Part shown: positions 49,604-58,375 of the stretch, piece by piece | Layout: each line of letters begins with the position of its first letter | How positions within the stretch are numbered: position 1 is the first letter of the stretch | Origin: Hyphomicrobiales bacterium | GTDB taxonomy: Bacteria; Pseudomonadota; Alphaproteobacteria; Parvibaculales; Parvibaculaceae | Length of the DNA stretch: 64,000 bases | Reading direction: 5' to 3' | NCBI GenBank assembly: GCA_016124805.1 | Contig: WGND01000001.1 | Location: 496,001 to 560,000 of the forward strand | Notes under the pieces: model-generated | The model's database searches: none | What the model was told of the DNA's origin: nothing | What the model saw: the letters and a program-made list of their open reading frames with translations, nothing else | Position numbers and translations under genes: made by a program

Positions 49604-51085
49604 ATGGTCTTACATTTGCCGACGCCGACGCGTCGGGCCTTTCTCACATCCACCGCAGCCTTCGTGGCCAGTGCATTGCTTCCGGTTTCGAGACTGCGGA
49701 GCGCTCAGGCCGCTTCTATCAAGGAGTTCCGGTTGAAGGCGGCACCGGGCCGGACACGCCTCGTTCCAGAGCCTTACGGAGATACGCCGGTCTGGAGCTT
49801 CAACGGCACGGTGCCTGGTCCGGAAATTCGTGTGCGCCAGGGCGACCGTCTGCGCGTCGCGGTTGAAAACGGCCTCGACGAAGAAACCACCGTCCACTGG
49901 CACGGGGTGCGCACGCCTAACGCTATGGACGGCGTGCCGCATCTGACGCAGACACCGATCGCTCCGGGCGAGACCTTCACCTACGAGTTCGACGCCGTCG
50001 ATGCCGGGACCTTCTGGTATCACCCGCACCAGAACAGCACGGTTCAGGTGGGGCGTGGTCTCTACGGCCCCCTGATCATCGAGGAAGCCGAACCGGTTCG
50101 CGTAGATCGCGAGTTGACCTGGATACTGGACGACTGGCGGCTAACCAGGGACGCAGCGATCAGCGACGATTTCGGCAGTCGACATGACCTGATGCACAAC
50201 GGCCGTATCGGCAACACGGTTACCATCAACGGCCGGGTTCCGGAGAGCGTTTCCGTCCGCGCGGGCGAACGGATCCGGCTCCGCCTGATCAACGCCGCCA
50301 ATGCCCGCATCTTCGGGTTGGACTTCGCCGGTCTCGAACCGGTCGTGATCGCCCTCGACGGCCAGCCAGTGACACCCCATGCGTCGTCGGACGGGCTCGT
50401 CACGCTCGGTCCGGCCATGCGGGTGGACCTGATCCTCGACATGAAGGACCGGCCGGGCAGCCGGATCACCGTGGTGGACCGGTTCTACCAGGGACTGGAG
50501 TACCGGTTGGTCGATCTCGCCTATGCGGAAACGCCTCTGCGGGACGCGGCGCCGGACTGGCCCGTCGGACTGCAGGCCAATCCACTTGCCGAGCCGAGCC
50601 TCGGCGAGGCGATCCGCCACGAGGTCACGTTTAACGGGGGGATGATGGGGCAGATGGCCATGACCGAAATGGGCGGCAGCATGGGGGACGGGTCCTCCGG
50701 CGGCATGATGGGCAACATGATGAACATGATGCATGGCGAGGGCATCTGGTTCATCAACGGCAAGGCCGCCACCGGCCATGTCATGGACCCGCTGCTGACG
50801 CTCCCGCGCGGTCGCACATGCGTCCTGGCGATGACCAACGCGACAGCCTGGCATCACCCCATCCACCTGCACGGACATTCCTTCCGCGTCCTGTCGCGGA
50901 ACGGCCAGCCTACGGCGCATCGCGAGTGGCAGGACACGGTGCTGATGGCGCCGCGCGAGAAGGTCGAGATCGCGTTCGTTGCCGACAATCCGGGCGACTG
51001 GATGTTCCACTGTCACATCCTCGAGCACCAGGCCGCCGGGATGATGGGGGTGATCCGTGTTTCCGGGAAGGAGGATCGGATATGA
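49604..51085 (+). CDS. Multicopper oxidase (copper resistance, CueO/CopA-like)
   Basis: A 493-residue periplasmic oxidase with a Tat signal (TRRAFLTSTAAFVA). All copper sites are present: HWHG and WYHPH in domain 1, HHPIHLHGH and HCHILEHQAAGMM in domain 3. A Met-rich insert (residues ~345-375: MMGQMAMTEMGGSMG and MMGNMMNMMHGEG) lies near where CueO keeps its substrate-copper loop, favouring a cuprous oxidase. ATG 49604 is used; a TTG at 49595 would add three residues. The stop overlaps the cytochrome c gene by four bases, so electrons from Cu(I) oxidation could be linked to cytochrome c. Confidence 0.92.
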   Translation: MVLHLPTPTRRAFLTSTAAFVASALLPVSRLRSAQAASIKEFRLKAAPGRTRLVPEPYGDTPVWSFNGTVPGPEIRVRQGDRLRVAVENGLDEETTVHWHGVRTPNAMDGVPHLTQTPIAPGETFTYEFDAVDAGTFWYHPHQNSTVQVGRGLYGPLIIEEAEPVRVDRELTWILDDWRLTRDAAISDDFGSRHDLMHNGRIGNTVTINGRVPESVSVRAGERIRLRLINAANARIFGLDFAGLEPVVIALDGQPVTPHASSDGLVTLGPAMRVDLILDMKDRPGSRITVVDRFYQGLEYRLVDLAYAETPLRDAAPDWPVGLQANPLAEPSLGEAIRHEVTFNGGMMGQMAMTEMGGSMGDGSSGGMMGNMMNMMHGEGIWFINGKAATGHVMDPLLTLPRGRTCVLAMTNATAWHHPIHLHGHSFRVLSRNGQPTAHREWQDTVLMAPREKVEIAFVADNPGDWMFHCHILEHQAAGMMGVIRVSGKEDRI

Positions 51086-51792
51086 GCCGGATAGTCTTTT
51101 GCCTCGCCGCATTGGCCGGCCTTTCGGTAAGTTCGGCTGCACTTGCCGACGGGAACGCAGGGCGTGGTGCACAGGTCTATCGCGCCTGCGTCGCCTGCCA
51201 TGCCCTCGAACCCGGCCTGCATCTCAGCGGCCCGAGCCTCGACGGCCTCATGGGGCGCATGGCGGGCGAGGCGGTGGGGTTCGTGCGCTATTCGACGGGA
51301 CTGAAGGACGCGGGCTTCTCCTGGAACGCGGCCGCGCTCGACGGCTGGCTGAAAGACCCGGCGAGCATGATTCCCGACACCTACATGACGTTTCGCGGGA
51401 TCGAAGATCCTCAGGCGCGCGCAGATCTCGTCGCCTTCCTCGAAATCGCCGGCCAGCCCGGCGGCGGCAAGAAGGTCGTTGATGAAGGTCTCATCCCCGC
51501 TGGTTGGCTTCGCGCCGGGGCGCCGGAACCGATCGGCGAGCCATCGCCGGAAATGCGTGTCACGGCAGTCCGCCATTGCGGCGACAGCTATTTCATCACC
51601 ACCGGCGACGGCCGGGAAACGCCCTACTGGGAGAAGAACATCCGGCTCAAGATCGACAGCGTCGAAACCGGCCCGCCGGCCGGGACCGCCGTGATCCTTG
51701 GAGCCGGCATGGGCGGCGACCGTTTCTCGGTGATCTTCCCGAGCCTCGCAGCGCTGAAGAACCTTATCGCGGAAAGCTGCGAGGCTCGCTGA
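51082..51792 (+). CDS. Periplasmic cytochrome c with C-terminal extension
   Basis: A 236-residue protein. After a signal peptide (FCLAALAGLSVSSAALA) a cytochrome c domain follows with CVACH and axial Met in YMTFRGI. The last ~100 residues (EMRVTAVRHCGDSYFITT, GRETPYWEKNIRLKIDS) form a separate beta-rich part that I do not recognise. It is coupled to the oxidase upstream and precedes the YCF48-like gene by 2 bases. Confidence 0.88.
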   Translation: MSRIVFCLAALAGLSVSSAALADGNAGRGAQVYRACVACHALEPGLHLSGPSLDGLMGRMAGEAVGFVRYSTGLKDAGFSWNAAALDGWLKDPASMIPDTYMTFRGIEDPQARADLVAFLEIAGQPGGGKKVVDEGLIPAGWLRAGAPEPIGEPSPEMRVTAVRHCGDSYFITTGDGRETPYWEKNIRLKIDSVETGPPAGTAVILGAGMGGDRFSVIFPSLAALKNLIAESCEAR

Positions 51793-51794
51793 AC

Positions 51795-52745
51795 ATGAAA
51801 GACACCAACATGACAACCACGCCCAGATATTCCACTCGTCTTTCCAGACGTGCCTTCCTTGGCGCGATGGTGACGGGCGCCGGGTTGATCGGCCTGCCGT
51901 TCAGCCTTCGCGCCGCACCCGGAGCAACCGGTCCCGCAATCGCCTTCGATGGCGATGCGTTGATCCTCGCTCAAGACACTCTGTCCCGCAGCGATGGCGA
52001 CGGCGGCTGGATCGAGCTGTCCGCTCCGGCGGTAGGCAGCATCCTCTCGCTCGCCACGCATCCGGGCCGGCCCGGCCGGATAGCGGCGGGTCTCGCGGGC
52101 GGCGGCATCGCCCTATCCGAAGATGGCGGACACCGGTGGGAAGCGAGAAGCCAAGGCTTGCCCGACGCCCCGGCAGCAGCAGTCACCGTAGCAGCGGCCG
52201 AGCCGGATACCATCTATGCCGCCATTCGCGGCGACGGCCTATGGAAAAGCGAAGATGCCGGTCGATCATGGGCCCTCGCGATGGACCGGCCGTGGCTGGC
52301 AGACGCCGAGCGTGATCTGACGGCATTGGCCTCGGTTGATCTCGCCACAGGCATGGGTGGCATCTGGATCTATGCCGGAACCGAGCTGGGTCTAACCCGG
52401 GTTCCCGACTGCTTCTGCCGCTGGCAGGACGTGCAGCCGGGCGATGCGATGGACGCGCTTGCCTCGGGGAAACCGGCTCCGTCGGAGGCGCCCCTTCCCG
52501 AAGGCGAAACGATCAACGGATTGGTCAGTGCGCCTTCGCTGCCCACTCGGCTCTACGCCGCGCTGCCTTCGGGCATCTGGGAATCGCAGGACGCCGGAGT
52601 CGTCTGGTCCCAAAAGTTGAACACGCGCGCGCTGGCCGTCGCTGTCCACCCCACCAATGCCGATCATGTCGTCGCCATCACCCGCGATGGCCTCGTTGAG
52701 AGCCGCGATGGCGGCGCGAACTGGACAGCGCTCGGGCGTGCATAA
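51795..52745 (+). CDS. YCF48/BNR-repeat exported protein
   Basis: A 316-residue beta-propeller-like protein with a Tat signal (LSRRAFLGAMVTGAGLIG). Repeats with the Asp-box/BNR pattern recur (SEDGGHRW, SEDAGRSW, SQDAGVVW, SRDGGANW), as in photosystem assembly factor YCF48 and sialidase-type propellers. Likely an assembly or protein-binding scaffold for the metalloproteins of this operon rather than an enzyme. An ATG at 51810 is an alternative start. Confidence 0.85.
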   Translation: MKDTNMTTTPRYSTRLSRRAFLGAMVTGAGLIGLPFSLRAAPGATGPAIAFDGDALILAQDTLSRSDGDGGWIELSAPAVGSILSLATHPGRPGRIAAGLAGGGIALSEDGGHRWEARSQGLPDAPAAAVTVAAAEPDTIYAAIRGDGLWKSEDAGRSWALAMDRPWLADAERDLTALASVDLATGMGGIWIYAGTELGLTRVPDCFCRWQDVQPGDAMDALASGKPAPSEAPLPEGETINGLVSAPSLPTRLYAALPSGIWESQDAGVVWSQKLNTRALAVAVHPTNADHVVAITRDGLVESRDGGANWTALGRA

Positions 52746-52756
52746 CGGAGAATATC

Positions 52757-53245
52757 ATGAACAAGAAAACAATTGCCGCAGCCCTTGTCGCCGTGGTCGC
52801 CATTGCCGGTATCGCCTACTGGTCGCTGGGTTCAGCGAACGCGCCGCTGCAAGGATCATCCGCCGCCGCAGCCTCGGGCAACAAGGCGATCACCATCTGG
52901 CGTGATCCCAGCTGCGGGTGCTGCGATGCCTATGCCGACTATCTGGAGGGCAATGGCTACGAGGTGACGCGCGTCGATGACCGCGACTTCGACAAGCGCT
53001 CGATCGAGGCCGGGGTTCCCGAGAGGGGCATCGGGTGCCATCTGGCCGAGATCGACGGCTATATCGTGAGCGGTCTCGTGCCGGTCAAGATCATCGAGAG
53101 GCTGGTCAGCGAACGCCCGGACATCACCGGGATTACCCTGCCCGGTATGCCGGCCAACGCTCCCGGAATGGCGCAGAAAAAGACCGGCACGCTGAAGACC
53201 TACGCCTTCGGCGATGGCGGCGTCACCGTCTATTCCGAAGAGTAA
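52757..53245 (+). CDS. DUF411 metal-binding protein
   Basis: A 162-residue exported or membrane-anchored protein. A hydrophobic N-terminus (IAAALVAVVAIAGIAYWSLG) is followed by a DUF411 domain with WRDPSCGCCDAYADYL, a Cys pair like a thioredoxin/CopZ site, and IGCHLAEIDGYIVSG, which supplies a third Cys and His. DUF411 proteins sit in copper and other metal resistance loci and probably bind Cu(I). It follows the YCF48-like gene by 11 bases. Confidence 0.9.
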   Translation: MNKKTIAAALVAVVAIAGIAYWSLGSANAPLQGSSAAAASGNKAITIWRDPSCGCCDAYADYLEGNGYEVTRVDDRDFDKRSIEAGVPERGIGCHLAEIDGYIVSGLVPVKIIERLVSERPDITGITLPGMPANAPGMAQKKTGTLKTYAFGDGGVTVYSEE

Positions 53246-53252
53246 TCTAACA

Positions 53253-53375
53253 ATGATGGATGGGTCTTTGATGATGTTGATGATGGCCGGAGTCGTTCTC
53301 GTAGGGCTTCTGGTCCTCGCAGTTCTGATTTTTGGCGTCTTCGCGCTCGTGAAATATCTGCGGGGACCGCGATGA
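53253..53375 (+). CDS. Small single-helix membrane protein, 40 residues
   Basis: MMDGSLMMLMMAGVVLVGLL then a hydrophobic run and a basic end (KYLRGPR). One transmembrane helix with Met residues at its N-terminal side. Its stop (53373-53375) overlaps the ATG of the cytochrome c gene at 53372, and it lies 7 bases after DUF411, so it fits the operon. Probably a small subunit or stabiliser of a membrane complex; function unknown. Confidence 0.65.
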   Translation: MMDGSLMMLMMAGVVLVGLLVLAVLIFGVFALVKYLRGPR

Positions 53376-53857
53376 GGCGCAACGTGATCCTCCTTTCCGC
53401 TATCGCCGTTTCGGCCTTGGCAGCCATCGCCGCGTCTGCGCAACTGCAGGGTGGCGATGTACGGGCGCAGGACGTGACCTTCCTTGGCCAGCCCGTGACG
53501 AGCGAGCAGATCGCCCTCGGTCAGAAAGTCTACGGCGAATATTGCGCGTCCTGCCACGGCGTAAACCTCGAGGGCCAACCGGACTGGAAGCGTCGGCTGG
53601 AGAACGGCCGCATGCCGGCGCCGCCGCACGATGAGAGCGGTCACACCTGGCACCACTCGGACCAGGACCTGTTCGCCATCACCAAGCTCGGCGTCGGCGG
53701 TGTCGTCCCGGGCTACGAGAGCGACATGCTCGCCTTCGGGGAAATCCTGAGCGACGAGGAGATCGCCGCCGTACTCGCCTTTATCAAGAGCACCTGGCCC
53801 GAGCGCCAGCGGGACGTCCAGGCTCGCATAACGGCCAAGGAAGGGGGTGGATCATGA
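53372..53857 (+). CDS. Class I cytochrome c, exported
   Basis: A 161-residue monoheme cytochrome: signal sequence (ILLSAIAVSALAAIAASAQ), heme site CASCHG at about residues 58-63, and a distal Met in SDMLAFGEIL. The SWAP-like order LGQKVYGEYCASCHG to AAVLAFIKSTW is normal for soluble c-type carriers. Coupled both to the 40-residue protein and to the CcmG-like gene by four-base overlaps. Confidence 0.9.
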   Translation: MRRNVILLSAIAVSALAAIAASAQLQGGDVRAQDVTFLGQPVTSEQIALGQKVYGEYCASCHGVNLEGQPDWKRRLENGRMPAPPHDESGHTWHHSDQDLFAITKLGVGGVVPGYESDMLAFGEILSDEEIAAVLAFIKSTWPERQRDVQARITAKEGGGS

Positions 53858-54459
53858 GCAGGGCTGATGAATATACCACGGTCCCAATGCGCCGCCGCAA
53901 TGTGCTGGCCTTCCTGCCGCTTGCTCTCGCCGCCATGCTCGCCGTGGTGCTGGCCTGGGGGCTCACGCGTGATCCAAGCAACCTGCCGTCCACGCTGATC
54001 GGCAAGCCGGTGCCCGAATTCAATCTGCCGCCGGTCAAGGGGCGGACACTCGGGTTGTCGAGCACTGATCTGAAGGGCGAGGTGTCGCTGGTCAATGTCT
54101 TCGCGTCCTGGTGCGTTGCCTGCCGCGCGGAACACCCCCTGTTCATGAAGCTGGCGGCGCAAGGCACCGTGCCGCTGCACGGCCTCAACTACAAAGACCA
54201 GCCGGACGACGCGGCGCAGTGGCTGGACAGCCTTGGTGATCCCTATACACGCACCGGGGCCGACATCAGCGGGCGCGTGGCGATCGATTGGGGTGTTTAC
54301 GGCGTGCCTGAGACGTTCGTCATCGGCGCCGACGGACGCGTTGCCTACAAGCATATCGGCCCGGTGAGCGAAGAGGCACTCACCGGCACCATCCTGCCGC
54401 TCGTGGACTCGCTCCGCCGCCAGGCGGAAAGCGACAACGCCCTGGGAGACGGCCAATGA
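53854..54459 (+). CDS. CcmG/DsbE-like thioredoxin-fold protein
   Basis: A 201-residue membrane-anchored thiol-disulfide protein facing the periplasm. The anchor lies at residues ~18-38 and the active site is ASWCVACRAEHP; GVPETFVIGADG is the cis-Pro loop of the CcmG group. It would reduce apocytochrome heme-site or copper-chaperone Cys, receiving electrons from the CcdA encoded at the operon end. WCVAC replaces the usual WCxxC dipeptide of CcmG (PT/PS). Confidence 0.9.
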   Translation: MSRADEYTTVPMRRRNVLAFLPLALAAMLAVVLAWGLTRDPSNLPSTLIGKPVPEFNLPPVKGRTLGLSSTDLKGEVSLVNVFASWCVACRAEHPLFMKLAAQGTVPLHGLNYKDQPDDAAQWLDSLGDPYTRTGADISGRVAIDWGVYGVPETFVIGADGRVAYKHIGPVSEEALTGTILPLVDSLRRQAESDNALGDGQ

Positions 54460-55064
54460 GGAACCTCCTGCAGGGACAGCGCGCAATCGTAGTTCTAGCA
54501 ACAGGCACGCTCGCTCTGGCCGCGATCGCGATCGTTGGCGTGATCTATTTCAGCGCAGGCCCGCCAATGCGTGCGCCTCAAGGCGGAGGACAGGCTGAGA
54601 CGGCTTCGTCCCGGTCTTTCGTGATGCACGAGGCACCGCGGTCGCTCCCCGAAATCAAGTTTGAGGACGGGAACGGTGAGGCTCATACGCTGGCCGATTT
54701 GAGGGGCAAGACCGTGTTGCTCAACACCTGGGCGACGTGGTGCGTGCCCTGCCGCGAGGAAATGCCGACGCTCGACGCGCTTGAGGCGAAGCTCGGCGGC
54801 CCAGGCTTCGAGGTCGTGCCGCTTTCGGTCGACCGGGCAGGGCCGGAGGTGGTTCGGAAGTTCTACGCCGAGATCGGCATCGAGCATCTTGGCCTCTACA
54901 TCGATGCCTCCATGCGGGCCTCGTTCGACCTCCAGGCGCCAGGACTGCCGACGACGCTTCTCATCGACAGCAACGGCCGAGAATTGGGAAGGCTCGTCGG
55001 TCCGGCCGAGTGGGACACGCCTGAGATGATCGCATTTCTCAAAAACCATCTGACGTCAAACTGA
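54456..55064 (+). CDS. TlpA-like thiol-disulfide oxidoreductase
   Basis: A 202-residue membrane-anchored thioredoxin-fold protein with active site TWATWCVPCREEMPTL and cis-Pro loop GLPTTLLIDSNG. TlpA of rhizobia reduces copper chaperones (ScoI, PcuC) for cytochrome oxidase; genes of both types follow in this operon. Overlaps the CcmG-like stop by four bases. Confidence 0.9.
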   Translation: MRNLLQGQRAIVVLATGTLALAAIAIVGVIYFSAGPPMRAPQGGGQAETASSRSFVMHEAPRSLPEIKFEDGNGEAHTLADLRGKTVLLNTWATWCVPCREEMPTLDALEAKLGGPGFEVVPLSVDRAGPEVVRKFYAEIGIEHLGLYIDASMRASFDLQAPGLPTTLLIDSNGRELGRLVGPAEWDTPEMIAFLKNHLTSN

Positions 55065-55077
55065 GAAGGAAGCCTCC

Positions 55078-55503
55078 ATGGCCGATACACAACAGTCACA
55101 ATCTCAAGACGGCTCGCTCGGTCGCGACCTGCTCTACGCGCTTCGCTACTACCTCGGCAGTCGCCGCGGTCTGCTCGTGCTCGCCGGGCTGGCAATCGCG
55201 GCGGGTCTGGCGTTGAACTGGAGTTGGCTGGCCGCTGCCGGCATCGCGCCGATCCTGATCAGCGTGTTGCCCTGCCTGGCCATGTGCGCCCTCGGCCTGT
55301 GCATGAACCGGTCGGGCGGCAAGTCCTGTTCGACCGCCGCGAGCAACTCCGACCCGGCGGCGATCGAGGACGCAGGGTATGTCACGCAGGCCGTTGCTCT
55401 CGACACAACGCCTGACCGCGCGGCTCCCATGAGTGGTGACGCCACCATTCTTGCAAGCCCCGAACCGCAACCCTCCAAGGAAAGGAGACCGACCGATGCG
55501 TAA
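55078..55503 (+). CDS. Small membrane protein with Cys-rich helix end
   Basis: A 141-residue protein that I do not recognise. Two hydrophobic segments (LLVLAGLAIAAGLALNWSW and APILISVLPCLAMCALGLCM) are followed by SGGKSC, giving four Cys near one membrane edge, a possible soft-metal site. The tail (~60 residues) is polar and cytoplasmic or periplasmic. It overlaps the start of the Met-rich gene by 8 bases. Confidence 0.7.
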   Translation: MADTQQSQSQDGSLGRDLLYALRYYLGSRRGLLVLAGLAIAAGLALNWSWLAAAGIAPILISVLPCLAMCALGLCMNRSGGKSCSTAASNSDPAAIEDAGYVTQAVALDTTPDRAAPMSGDATILASPEPQPSKERRPTDA

Positions 55504-55765
55504 ATCGATCAAAGCGCTTGCCATCACCACTACCATCATCGCGGGCCTCGCGGCTGCACCCGCGCTCTATGCCCATGATTCCAAGGAGTCCGATGACTCC
55601 ATGATGGGCTCCGGCATGATGAACATGATGGGCGAAATGAGCGAGATGATGGAGGGCTGCAACAGGATGATGCAGTCCATGAGCCACGGCGGCTCCGAGC
55701 GGCCCAACGAGCAGTGGCGCGAGAAATCGCTCGACCGCAACGGCCTCCCAGAAACGAATGGGTGA
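55496..55765 (+). CDS. Met-rich exported protein
   Basis: An 89-residue protein with a signal peptide (ALAITTTIIAGLAAAPALYA) and a Met-rich core (DDSMMGSGMMNMMGEM, MMEGCNRMMQSMSHGG), typical of periplasmic Cu(I) buffers. The start at 55496 follows AAAGGAGA. The family is not named; copper binding is inferred from the composition and from its place ahead of SCO and PCuAC genes. Confidence 0.72.
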   Translation: MRKSIKALAITTTIIAGLAAAPALYAHDSKESDDSMMGSGMMNMMGEMSEMMEGCNRMMQSMSHGGSERPNEQWREKSLDRNGLPETNG

Positions 55766-55810
55766 GGACGCTATCGGCCATGCATGGGCTGATGCTTTCG
55801 AGGAAGACTG

Positions 55811-56455
55811 ATGACATCAACCAAAACAACGCAGCTCAGACGCATACGCTTCAGCCTATGGATCCTCGTGGCCGCTGCTGTACTGGCGCTCGGTGGCGCT
55901 TATTTCGTCCGGACGATTGGGGTCCGCGAGCCGCCGTCGCCGGTCACCGTCGGCGAAGCCGCAATTCGCTCCGAGTTTTCGTTGATCGACCACAACGGAA
56001 ATCGCGTAACCGAGGCTGATTTCCTCGGGCGCTGGCAACTCGTGTTCTTCGGATTCACCCATTGCCCGGACGTTTGCCCGACCACGCTCGCCTATATGGC
56101 GAATGTGCTGGATCGGCTTGGCGGGGAGGTCGAGCGCGTCGCGCCGATCTTCATCACGGTCGATCCGTCCCGCGACACGCCGCAGGTGATGGCGGAATAT
56201 GTCCAGGCCTTTCACCCGAAACTGGTTGGACTGACCGGATCGGAAGCCGAGGTCGCCGCGGCTGCCCAAGCCTTCCGCGTTTACTACGAGAGAATGGAAG
56301 AGGAAACAGCTCCCGACGGATACCTGATGGCGCACTCCGGGCACATCTACCTGATGACACCCGAAGGCCGCTTTGAGGATGTCTTCCGCGAAGGTGAACA
56401 GTCCGCGGAAGAGATGGCCGCCGATGTCCTTGCAAGAATGAACGGAAAACAATGA
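55811..56455 (+). CDS. SCO1/SenC copper chaperone
   Basis: A 214-residue membrane-anchored thioredoxin-fold protein. FFGFTHCPDVCPTTLAYM holds the CxxxC copper site and the later His (LMAHSGHIYLM) is the third ligand. SCO proteins place copper into cytochrome oxidase CuA or act as thiol reductases. It overlaps the PCuAC gene by four bases, the usual partner. Confidence 0.93.
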   Translation: MTSTKTTQLRRIRFSLWILVAAAVLALGGAYFVRTIGVREPPSPVTVGEAAIRSEFSLIDHNGNRVTEADFLGRWQLVFFGFTHCPDVCPTTLAYMANVLDRLGGEVERVAPIFITVDPSRDTPQVMAEYVQAFHPKLVGLTGSEAEVAAAAQAFRVYYERMEEETAPDGYLMAHSGHIYLMTPEGRFEDVFREGEQSAEEMAADVLARMNGKQ

Positions 56456-56904
56456 TGAGAAAACTGATTGCAACAGTGGTGGTGGTCTGGGCGGTCGCAT
56501 CGCCGGCACTCGCTGAGGAGAGTGTCCGCGTCTTCGATGCGTGGGCACGGGCCTCTGTCCTCGCCTCCCGTCCCGGCGCAGCCTATGTCACGATCGAGAG
56601 CACGTCGGACGACACGCTGATTGGCGCGAGCACGCCTGTTGCCGAGCAGGTCATGATTCACGCAGTCGAAAAGGACGGCGACGTAAGCCGCATGAAACAC
56701 ATCGAAACGCTTGAGTTGCCGGCGGGTGAGCGGATCACGCTCGCACCCGGCGGCATGCACCTGATGTTGATGGGGCTGCAAGACAAACTCAGCGAGGGCA
56801 CGACATTCCCCATGACGCTCAGCTTCGAGAACGCCGGAGAGATCACGGTTGAGGTTTCCGTGCTCGGAATAGCGGCCGAGGGGCCAAGGGAGGCTACTCA
56901 ATGA
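56452..56904 (+). CDS. pcuC: PCu(A)C periplasmic copper chaperone
   Basis: A 150-residue exported protein (signal VVVVWAVASPALA). The Cu(I) site H(M)x10MxnHxM is visible as MIHAVEKDGDVSRMKH and PGGMHLMLMGL. It hands copper to SCO and to oxidase CuA. Linked by four-base overlaps to the SCO genes on both sides. Confidence 0.92.
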   Translation: MMRKLIATVVVVWAVASPALAEESVRVFDAWARASVLASRPGAAYVTIESTSDDTLIGASTPVAEQVMIHAVEKDGDVSRMKHIETLELPAGERITLAPGGMHLMLMGLQDKLSEGTTFPMTLSFENAGEITVEVSVLGIAAEGPREATQ

Positions 56905-57524
56905 AGCGCTTCCTGATCCTAGCCTTCCTGCTGATCGCACAGCCGGCATTTGCAAACCATCCCGGTGAGCGCATCGATGAGGTGATGACCGAACAGGAGC
57001 CGGCCTTCGAGGTCGCGGACCGCCCTTCCACGCCCGATCTCAATGTCGAAGAACCGGGCGGCAACGTCCTGCGCCTTGGCGATCTCCATGATCAGATCAT
57101 CGTGCTGAGCTTCGTTCCGCAGAACTGTGACAGTCCATGTGCCAAACAGCAGGCCGTTCTCGCAGGCGTCCAGGCCCAAGTGAATAACTCACCGATGAAG
57201 GAGATGGTCACGTTCGTAACGGTCGGGGAGGCTGCTGCCTCGATTGAGGCTCCGTGGGACGAGGCGAACTGGCGGCTCGTGATCCCATCGGACGACGAGA
57301 CAACTGCCGCCGCGGATCGTTTTGCCGCGCTGAGTAGCCGCGGCCAGGAGTTGCCGATGGCGCATGTCATCGACCGCAACGGACGGCATGCCGGAATCTT
57401 TCATGGTTCCGATTTCAGCAAGACAAATCTGACCCTCTACATCAACCAACTCATCAACAACGCGCATGCGCCAAAGCCGCCTACCGAAAAGGGGTGGTGG
57501 GAATGGCTGACAGGCTGGTTCTGA
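56901..57524 (+). CDS. SCO-like thioredoxin-fold protein
   Basis: A 207-residue exported protein (signal LILAFLLIAQPAFA). FVPQNCDSPCAKQQAVL carries a CxxxC as in SCO, but the conserved copper-ligand His is not obvious (PMAHVIDRNG is a candidate). It may be a redox rather than a copper-carrying SCO. The end (WWEWLTGWF) overlaps the start of the DsbA-like gene by 22 bases. Confidence 0.82.
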   Translation: MKRFLILAFLLIAQPAFANHPGERIDEVMTEQEPAFEVADRPSTPDLNVEEPGGNVLRLGDLHDQIIVLSFVPQNCDSPCAKQQAVLAGVQAQVNNSPMKEMVTFVTVGEAAASIEAPWDEANWRLVIPSDDETTAAADRFAALSSRGQELPMAHVIDRNGRHAGIFHGSDFSKTNLTLYINQLINNAHAPKPPTEKGWWEWLTGWF

Positions 57525-58345
57525 ACAGCGGGAATAGGGAATTGACGCAGTTTTCAAGATTCACGGGGCGTCGCTTCGGCTTTCTCCTCCTGCCCCTGCT
57601 GCTGATCCTCGCGGCAGGCGCCTGGTATCTGCTCGATCCAGGGTTCAGGGCAGGCCAGCCGCTCACGACCACGTCGGAGAACCTGCCGCAGGACGCGTTC
57701 GAGCGGCGGGTGCGCGACTATCTTGTCGCCAACCCGGAGGTCATCGTCGAGGCCATGCAGAACCTCGAACGGAAGCAACGGGAGGCGGAGCAGACGGAAG
57801 CTCAGGCGGCCCTTGCCGCGCACCGTGACGAACTGCTCAACAGCCCCGAAAGCCCGGTCGGTGGCAATCCGCAAGGCGACGTGACCCTGGTCGAGTTCTT
57901 CGACTACAATTGCCCCTATTGCAGGCAGGTCGCGCCGGCGATGGTGGCGGCTGAAGAAGGCGACCCCCAATTGCGGATCGTCTACAAGGAGTTCCCCATT
58001 CTGGGACCGAATTCCGTGTTCGCGGCCAAGGCGGCGCTCGCGACCCGTAGGCAGAACCTTTACCCGCAGTTCCACAAAGCGATGATGCAGGTCTCAGGTG
58101 CTGCCGACGAAGCGCAGGTCATCGCTGTCGCTGAAGAAATCGGCCTCGATATCGAACAGCTCCGGGCCGACATGCGAGATCCCGTGATCGATGCCGAGAT
58201 CGAGCGCAATCTCGCTCTCGCCCGGGCACTGCGGATCAACGGGACGCCGGGCTTCGTCATCGGAGACGAGATCCTGCGCGGCGCCACCGACTTGCAAACC
58301 ATGCAGCGGCTGATCGACCAAGCTCGGAAGGATCAGAATCGATGA
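57503..58345 (+). CDS. DsbA family thiol-disulfide protein
   Basis: A 280-residue membrane-anchored protein with a helical region (residues ~60-115, KQREAEQTEAQAALAAHRDE) before a DsbA domain: DYNCPYCRQVAP is the active site and RINGTPGFVIGD the cis-Pro loop. It resembles ScsC/BdbD-like DsbA variants with an N-terminal oligomerisation stalk, which act as isomerases in copper tolerance. ATG 57503 is chosen; GTGs at 57494 and 57497 are alternatives. Confidence 0.9.
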   Translation: MADRLVLNSGNRELTQFSRFTGRRFGFLLLPLLLILAAGAWYLLDPGFRAGQPLTTTSENLPQDAFERRVRDYLVANPEVIVEAMQNLERKQREAEQTEAQAALAAHRDELLNSPESPVGGNPQGDVTLVEFFDYNCPYCRQVAPAMVAAEEGDPQLRIVYKEFPILGPNSVFAAKAALATRRQNLYPQFHKAMMQVSGAADEAQVIAVAEEIGLDIEQLRADMRDPVIDAEIERNLALARALRINGTPGFVIGDEILRGATDLQTMQRLIDQARKDQNR

Positions 58346-58375
58346 AGTCGGAGTCGCCTCTGAAAGTTTTTCCAA

